In this document: piece after piece, positions 12,431 through 15,242 of the stretch
Layout of the letters: every line of letters starts with the position of its first letter
Numbering within the stretch: the first letter of the stretch is position 1
Source of the DNA: CAVCAD01 sp036653735
Lineage (GTDB): Bacteria > Bacillota_I > Bacilli_A > RF39 > UBA660
NCBI GenBank assembly: GCA_036653735.1
Contig: JAVVTI010000022.1
Span: 1 to 15,242 of the forward strand
Direction: 5' to 3'
Length of the DNA: 15,242 nucleotides
Translations under genes and position numbers: made by a program
Notes under the pieces: generated by a model
Databases searched by the model: none
Told to the model about the DNA's origin: nothing
Seen by the model: only the letters and a program-made list of their open reading frames with translations

Positions 12431-12459
12431 ACTATATCATTTATAACTTTTTATGTCAA
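12431..12459 (-). promoter_or_regulatory. Strong promoter of the ten-tRNA operon
   Basis: Minus strand: -35 TTGACA (perfect) at 12459-12454, 17-bp spacer, -10 TATAGT at 12436-12431, preceded by TGA. This is the best promoter match in the window, fitting a stable-RNA operon. Confidence 0.9.
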
Positions 12460-12499
12460 TAGTTTATACAATATTTATTTCTTTTTACAGTATATATAA

Positions 12500-12862
12500 T
12501 TATTTTTGTTCCTTTCTTTCAAGTTCCTTAACTTTTTTAGTTATCCATCTATCTAAATTATCTTCTAAAGGTTTAAATCCCCTACTTTTCTCTAATAATG
12601 TAGAAACATCTTTTCTTTCACGAAGATCAATTCTCTTAATAGATAATCTAGTACGACGAGTCTCCTTATCTATCTCTAGTACTTTCATACTTATAATATC
12701 ATTTATACTATATTTGTCTTTTAAGTCATTTATATATGTAGAAGTAACCTCTGATATATGAACAAGCCCTAAATAACCTTCACCTAGGTCTACAAACAAA
12801 CCAAAAGATGTTATCCCAGTTATTTTACCTTTTACAATATTTCCTACTTTTATTTCTTCCAT
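12500..12862 (-). CDS. S1-domain RNA-binding protein, CvfD/YugI (GSP13)-like
   Basis: 120 residues. Residues 4-75 are one S1 OB-fold: VGNIVKGKITGITSFGLFVDL, then YLGLVHISEV and VLEIDKETRRTRLSIK. The C-terminal third is basic and ends in a helix after GFKPLEDNLDRWI (94-106), the arrangement found in the short Firmicutes S1 proteins CvfD and YugI, which associate with ribosomes or regulate translation. It would bind RNA in the cytoplasm. No clear Shine-Dalgarno is visible before the ATG at 12862 (only GTGATG), which is odd beside the strong sites elsewhere; the start is supported by the S1 domain beginning at residue 4. It follows the YutH-like gene by 35 bp, in which TTTGTGAT occurs twice. It may be a stress or translation regulator; the partner RNA is unknown. 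Confidence 0.85.
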   Translation of the reverse strand: MEEIKVGNIVKGKITGITSFGLFVDLGEGYLGLVHISEVTSTYINDLKDKYSINDIISMKVLEIDKETRRTRLSIKRIDLRERKDVSTLLEKSRGFKPLEDNLDRWITKKVKELERKEQK

Positions 12863-12897
12863 TTACATCACAAATATATTCTATCACAAATTCTCTA

Positions 12898-13779
12898 TTA
12901 TTCCAACCACTCAATACTTTCTATAAAATAAGAACTTTTAATATATATTATTACTTCCTTAAGTAATAGTTCATACTGTGAAACTTTATCTATTATATTA
13001 TATAAGTTATTAATAGGTATTTCATCATTCATTATTTTCTCTATCATATCAAAGTAGTATGAAGGATAAAGTAATCTAGAATATAATAGTTGATAGTCAT
13101 ATGAACTTAAACCTAATCTACTAATAGATGAGAATATACTATTTAAATCAATATCATCTTTAAAGAAACTAGATATAATATATTCACTAATATCTCTTAT
13201 ATTATAATCATACATAATATTTAATGGATTATAGAAATCCATTTCTTTATTAAGCCTCTTATGCACTAAAGTTATATTATTACTAATATGCTCTATATTA
13301 TTAAAATAAGCTATTGCATTTTCCGCAAGTCCAATATAATATGACGCCGATAATATAACTAAAGGATACTCTAGATTATATTCAATAAGTTTCTTCTCTA
13401 TTTCATCTACTCTTTTACCCCATAATATATTCCAATCTATTTTTTTAGTGTTTTCTTTTATAAATTGTTTATAAAGTAGAAAGTTAACAATAGTATTTAT
13501 GTTTATCTTATTTTTATTATTAATTAATAATAAGCAGTAGTAGTTATCATTATGCTTAATATAGAATTCATTATTAATAGTTTTAATAAATGATGAAAAA
13601 TTCTTATCTATACTTACTAGTTCATTACTAACCTTTACTAAATCATCTAAGTTCTTAATATTTTCTAAATATATATGCAGTACAAAACTCTTATCATTTA
13701 TTATAAAATAATAATTATCATTTTCTTCTTTTATATCTGCTGGATATAAATTATAATAGTGGTTTATTATACTTTTCAT
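12898..13779 (-). CDS. YutH/CotS-like protein (phosphotransferase fold, spore-coat family)
   Basis: 293 residues, weakly but consistently similar in layout to the CotS/YutH/YsxE group, which share the aminoglycoside-phosphotransferase fold and sit in spore coats of Bacillus. Seen: the N-terminal beta-rich part (YYFIINDKSFVLHIYLEN), the central LVHKRL ... YNPLNIMYDYNIRDISEYI (about 171-203), recalling the D-x-x-x-R-D-L-x-E-W block of YutH, and a C-terminal LSSYDYQLLYSRLLYPSYYFDMIE. The kinase H-x-D catalytic motif is not intact, so it may be a pseudokinase. No signal peptide or membrane helix. The ribosome site is weak; a 13-bp palindrome lies just before the start. The family is a cautious assignment from motif memory. 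No other sporulation gene is in the window, so it does not show that the organism sporulates. Confidence 0.5.
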   Translation of the reverse strand: MKSIINHYYNLYPADIKEENDNYYFIINDKSFVLHIYLENIKNLDDLVKVSNELVSIDKNFSSFIKTINNEFYIKHNDNYYCLLLINNKNKININTIVNFLLYKQFIKENTKKIDWNILWGKRVDEIEKKLIEYNLEYPLVILSASYYIGLAENAIAYFNNIEHISNNITLVHKRLNKEMDFYNPLNIMYDYNIRDISEYIISSFFKDDIDLNSIFSSISRLGLSSYDYQLLYSRLLYPSYYFDMIEKIMNDEIPINNLYNIIDKVSQYELLLKEVIIYIKSSYFIESIEWLE

Positions 13780-13812
13780 ATTATCACTATTTAATAGTAT
13801 GTAAAGAATAGT

Positions 13813-13846
13813 AAAAAAAAACTAGTTTTTATTTGTATAAACTAGT
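13813..13846 (-). terminator. Intrinsic terminator whose stem contains the stop codon of the preceding gene
   Basis: Minus-strand stem ACTAGTTT (13846-13839) pairs with AAACTAGT (13828-13821) over a 10-nt loop, followed by eight T (13820-13813). The TAG stop of the small coiled-coil gene (13824-13822) is inside the second arm, so a terminating ribosome would cover the hairpin. Confidence 0.85.
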
Positions 13847-14088
13847 CCATAGTCTTCTTTAGTACGTCCACCTTGAATATCTGTATTAACACTTTGCTTT
13901 CCTTTTTGATATCCTTCTTTATATGCTCTTTCTATCTCTTTTGAAGATTCACTTCTAAATCTAGTTAGTGCTTCTTCTGCTGTCTTTGCTCTTGTTTCCG
14001 CTAGTTGTTTTTTTGAAATTATTGCAAGAATAATCTCTTTTAATTTATCGAGATTCTTCTCAAATTCAGCATTTAATCTAAAATTCAT
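13822..14088 (-). CDS. Small coiled-coil protein of unknown function
   Basis: 88 residues, not recognised. Residues 5-70 are charged and heptad-like (NLDKLKEIILAIISKKQLAE, then AKTAEEALTRFRSESSKEIERAYKEGYQKGKQ), so a helical coiled coil is likely. No Cys, no signal, no membrane segment. It starts 3 bp after the stop of the Pro-rich coiled-coil gene, and its stop codon is part of the transcription terminator, so it is the last gene of a three-gene unit. The upstream neighbour also ends in a coiled coil, so the two may bind each other. The ribosome site is weak, which suits coupled translation from the preceding gene. Confidence 0.7.
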   Translation of the reverse strand: MNFRLNAEFEKNLDKLKEIILAIISKKQLAETRAKTAEEALTRFRSESSKEIERAYKEGYQKGKQSVNTDIQGGRTKEDYGLVYTNKN

Positions 14089-14091
14089 CTA

Positions 14092-14892
14092 TTACATACC
14101 CACTGATATACCAGGAGAATCATAGTATGCACTTGTCTCATTTGATAAAGATGAAACTGCTGCATTATTAGAACGTAACATTTGTTTTAATTCCGCATTT
14201 TCAGTATTTAAACGTAAATTTACCTCTTTTAATTTATCAATATATTCAGATATTTCTTTTACTTTTTGAGAAAGCACTTCAAAGTTTACTTCAGGTTCTG
14301 TTACTTCCTCTTTAATATTTTCATCATTTGTAGCAGTTAACTCTGGCTTAACCTCAGCTACTGGAGTTTCTTTTAAAGGTTCTGAACCTTTTAAGAAGCT
14401 ATAGTCAGGAGTATAAACAGGAGTTACAGGCTCATGTTTTTTCTCAATAATATAATTGTTTTTTACCAAAGCAGATTCCGAAGAAATTATTTTTGGTTCT
14501 TTATATGAATTTTCAACTATCATTGGTTCTACAGGAGCTGGACTAAAAGTCTTTACCTCAGGAGCAATAGTATCAGCACCCACATTATTAATTGACCCTT
14601 TATAATCTCCATTAAAAAAAGTGTTCTTTTCAAATGTAAAATCCGTATTTGGTTTAGGAACTTCAACTGGTCTTTGTATTATTTCAGGTTTCACAGGTTC
14701 ACTATTAAAAGAAGCAACTTCTGGAGTTACATTTTTAGTAATAGGATCTACTGCTATACTTGCAGATTGCTTTAAATATTGATTTAAGTCTTTACTTAAT
14801 CTATTTGTGTTTACTACAACACAAGGCTTTTTATCAATAAAATTAACTTGTCCTAACTCAATATCTTTTCCTGCTCTTAAATCTTCACTCAT
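14092..14892 (-). CDS. Pro/Glu-rich protein with an internal repeat and C-terminal coiled coil, unknown function
   Basis: 266 residues, not recognised. Three parts: a compact N-terminal part (1-50, with GQVNFIDKKPCVVVNTNRL); a long Pro-, Glu- and Val-rich, probably disordered linker (50-200); and a heptad helix at about 203-240 (VLSQKVKEISEYIDKLKEVN). The linker holds two copies of one motif, TPEVASFNSEPVKPEII at 56-72 and APEVKTFSPAPVEPMIV at 110-126. The single Cys is at 24. No signal peptide or membrane helix, so it should be cytoplasmic. Layout (small domain, flexible spacer, coiled coil) fits a scaffold or adaptor. It starts 1 bp after the DUF1292-like gene ends and is 3 bp from the next coiled-coil gene. 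Confidence 0.75.
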   Translation of the reverse strand: MSEDLRAGKDIELGQVNFIDKKPCVVVNTNRLSKDLNQYLKQSASIAVDPITKNVTPEVASFNSEPVKPEIIQRPVEVPKPNTDFTFEKNTFFNGDYKGSINNVGADTIAPEVKTFSPAPVEPMIVENSYKEPKIISSESALVKNNYIIEKKHEPVTPVYTPDYSFLKGSEPLKETPVAEVKPELTATNDENIKEEVTEPEVNFEVLSQKVKEISEYIDKLKEVNLRLNTENAELKQMLRSNNAAVSSLSNETSAYYDSPGISVGM

Positions 14893-14893
14893 T

Positions 14894-15157
14894 TTAATTT
14901 TCTCCTATATTAGCAATCTCTTTCATAGATTGTTTCACTTTATTCCATACTTCTTCATCAGTTATACCAATTAAATTAAATACTCCTGGAGTCTCCTCTA
15001 TTACTTCTGAAACATAGATCTTAGACATACCCTCTGGAGTACTTTCATTCTTTGATAATATCACAAAGTCTTTATTAAGACTATTAATACCAAATGAATT
15101 AACTAAATCTACTTGCTCCATAGTACCGTCCATATTTTTAATGGTTATTTTCTTCAT
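14894..15157 (-). CDS. Small DUF1292-like protein, first gene of the three-gene unit
   Basis: 87 residues. The layout, DFVILSKNE then KIYVSEVIEETPGVFNLIGITDEEVWNKVKQSMKEI, resembles the strand-strand-helix order of DUF1292/YrzB proteins of Bacillota (about 80-100 residues, function unknown), but identity is too low to be certain. No signal or membrane segment. The ATG at 15157 has AAAGGG 9 bp upstream and follows a good promoter, so it opens the operon with the two coiled-coil proteins. Translation is well supported by the tight 1-bp spacing to the next gene. Confidence 0.7.
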   Translation of the reverse strand: MKKITIKNMDGTMEQVDLVNSFGINSLNKDFVILSKNESTPEGMSKIYVSEVIEETPGVFNLIGITDEEVWNKVKQSMKEIANIGEN

Positions 15158-15186
15158 ATTTATATACCCTTTCTTACACTAATATA

Positions 15187-15215
15187 ATGATAACACTTTT
15201 TTTAAAAGATATCAA
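15187..15215 (-). promoter_or_regulatory. Promoter of the DUF1292-like/coiled-coil unit
   Basis: Minus strand: -35 TTGATA at 15215-15210, 17-bp spacer, -10 TATCAT at 15192-15187 preceded by TGT. It is 29 bp before the start codon at 15157. Confidence 0.7.
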
Positions 15216-15242
15216 TATTTTTTCATTAATATATAATATTTG

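Overview
The window is strongly AT-rich and every supported gene lies on the minus strand. TGG encodes Trp and TGA is used as a normal stop, so the standard bacterial code applies. Good AGGAGG-type ribosome sites, consensus sigma-A promoters (often with an extended TGn -10), a Firmicutes-type tRNA operon order, a CotS/YutH-like protein and a CvfD/YugI-like S1 protein point to a low-GC Bacillota, probably an uncultured gut-type lineage of Bacilli. That placement is inference.

Layout in transcription order (high to low coordinates). (1) 15157-13822: a self-contained unit of three short proteins I cannot name (a DUF1292-like protein, a Pro-rich coiled-coil protein, a small coiled-coil protein), with a promoter and a terminator that swallows the last stop codon. 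(2) 13779-12500: a YutH/CotS-like protein and an S1-domain RNA-binding protein. (3) 12406-11553: ten tRNAs, Val-Thr-Tyr-Gln-Lys-Leu-Ser-fMet-Asp-Phe, with a near-perfect promoter and a strong terminator. (4) 11478-11112: an overlapping pair, a 45-residue single-pass membrane peptide and an 80-residue acidic protein. (5) 10942-2430: a tightly packed run of seven genes: alpha/beta hydrolase, membrane-anchored MurF, D-Ala-D-Ala ligase, a CAT/E2-fold protein whose catalytic His position is Glu, two paralogous AMP-forming acyl ligases, and a PlsC-like acyltransferase. (6) 2366-2200: tRNA-Arg and tRNA-Pro with their own promoter. (7) 2041-1040: a decayed type IV toxin-antitoxin AbiE locus with an intact antitoxin, a broken toxin and a clear operator. 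(8) 932-1: a pilin-like operon that runs off the window.

How the parts work together. The long operon joins the last steps of making and attaching D-Ala-D-Ala for peptidoglycan to a set of enzymes that normally activate and transfer acyl groups. This suggests, without proof, an envelope acylation pathway expressed with wall synthesis. The AbiE locus lies between the 3' end of tRNA-Pro and a 14-bp near-copy of that tRNA end, as expected for a small island or remnant inserted at a tRNA. The pilin operon encodes one canonical prepilin-like protein with a C-terminal EF-hand-like loop, one divergent pilin-like protein, and the start of a third.

No CRISPR array, insertion sequence, rRNA or replication origin was seen.
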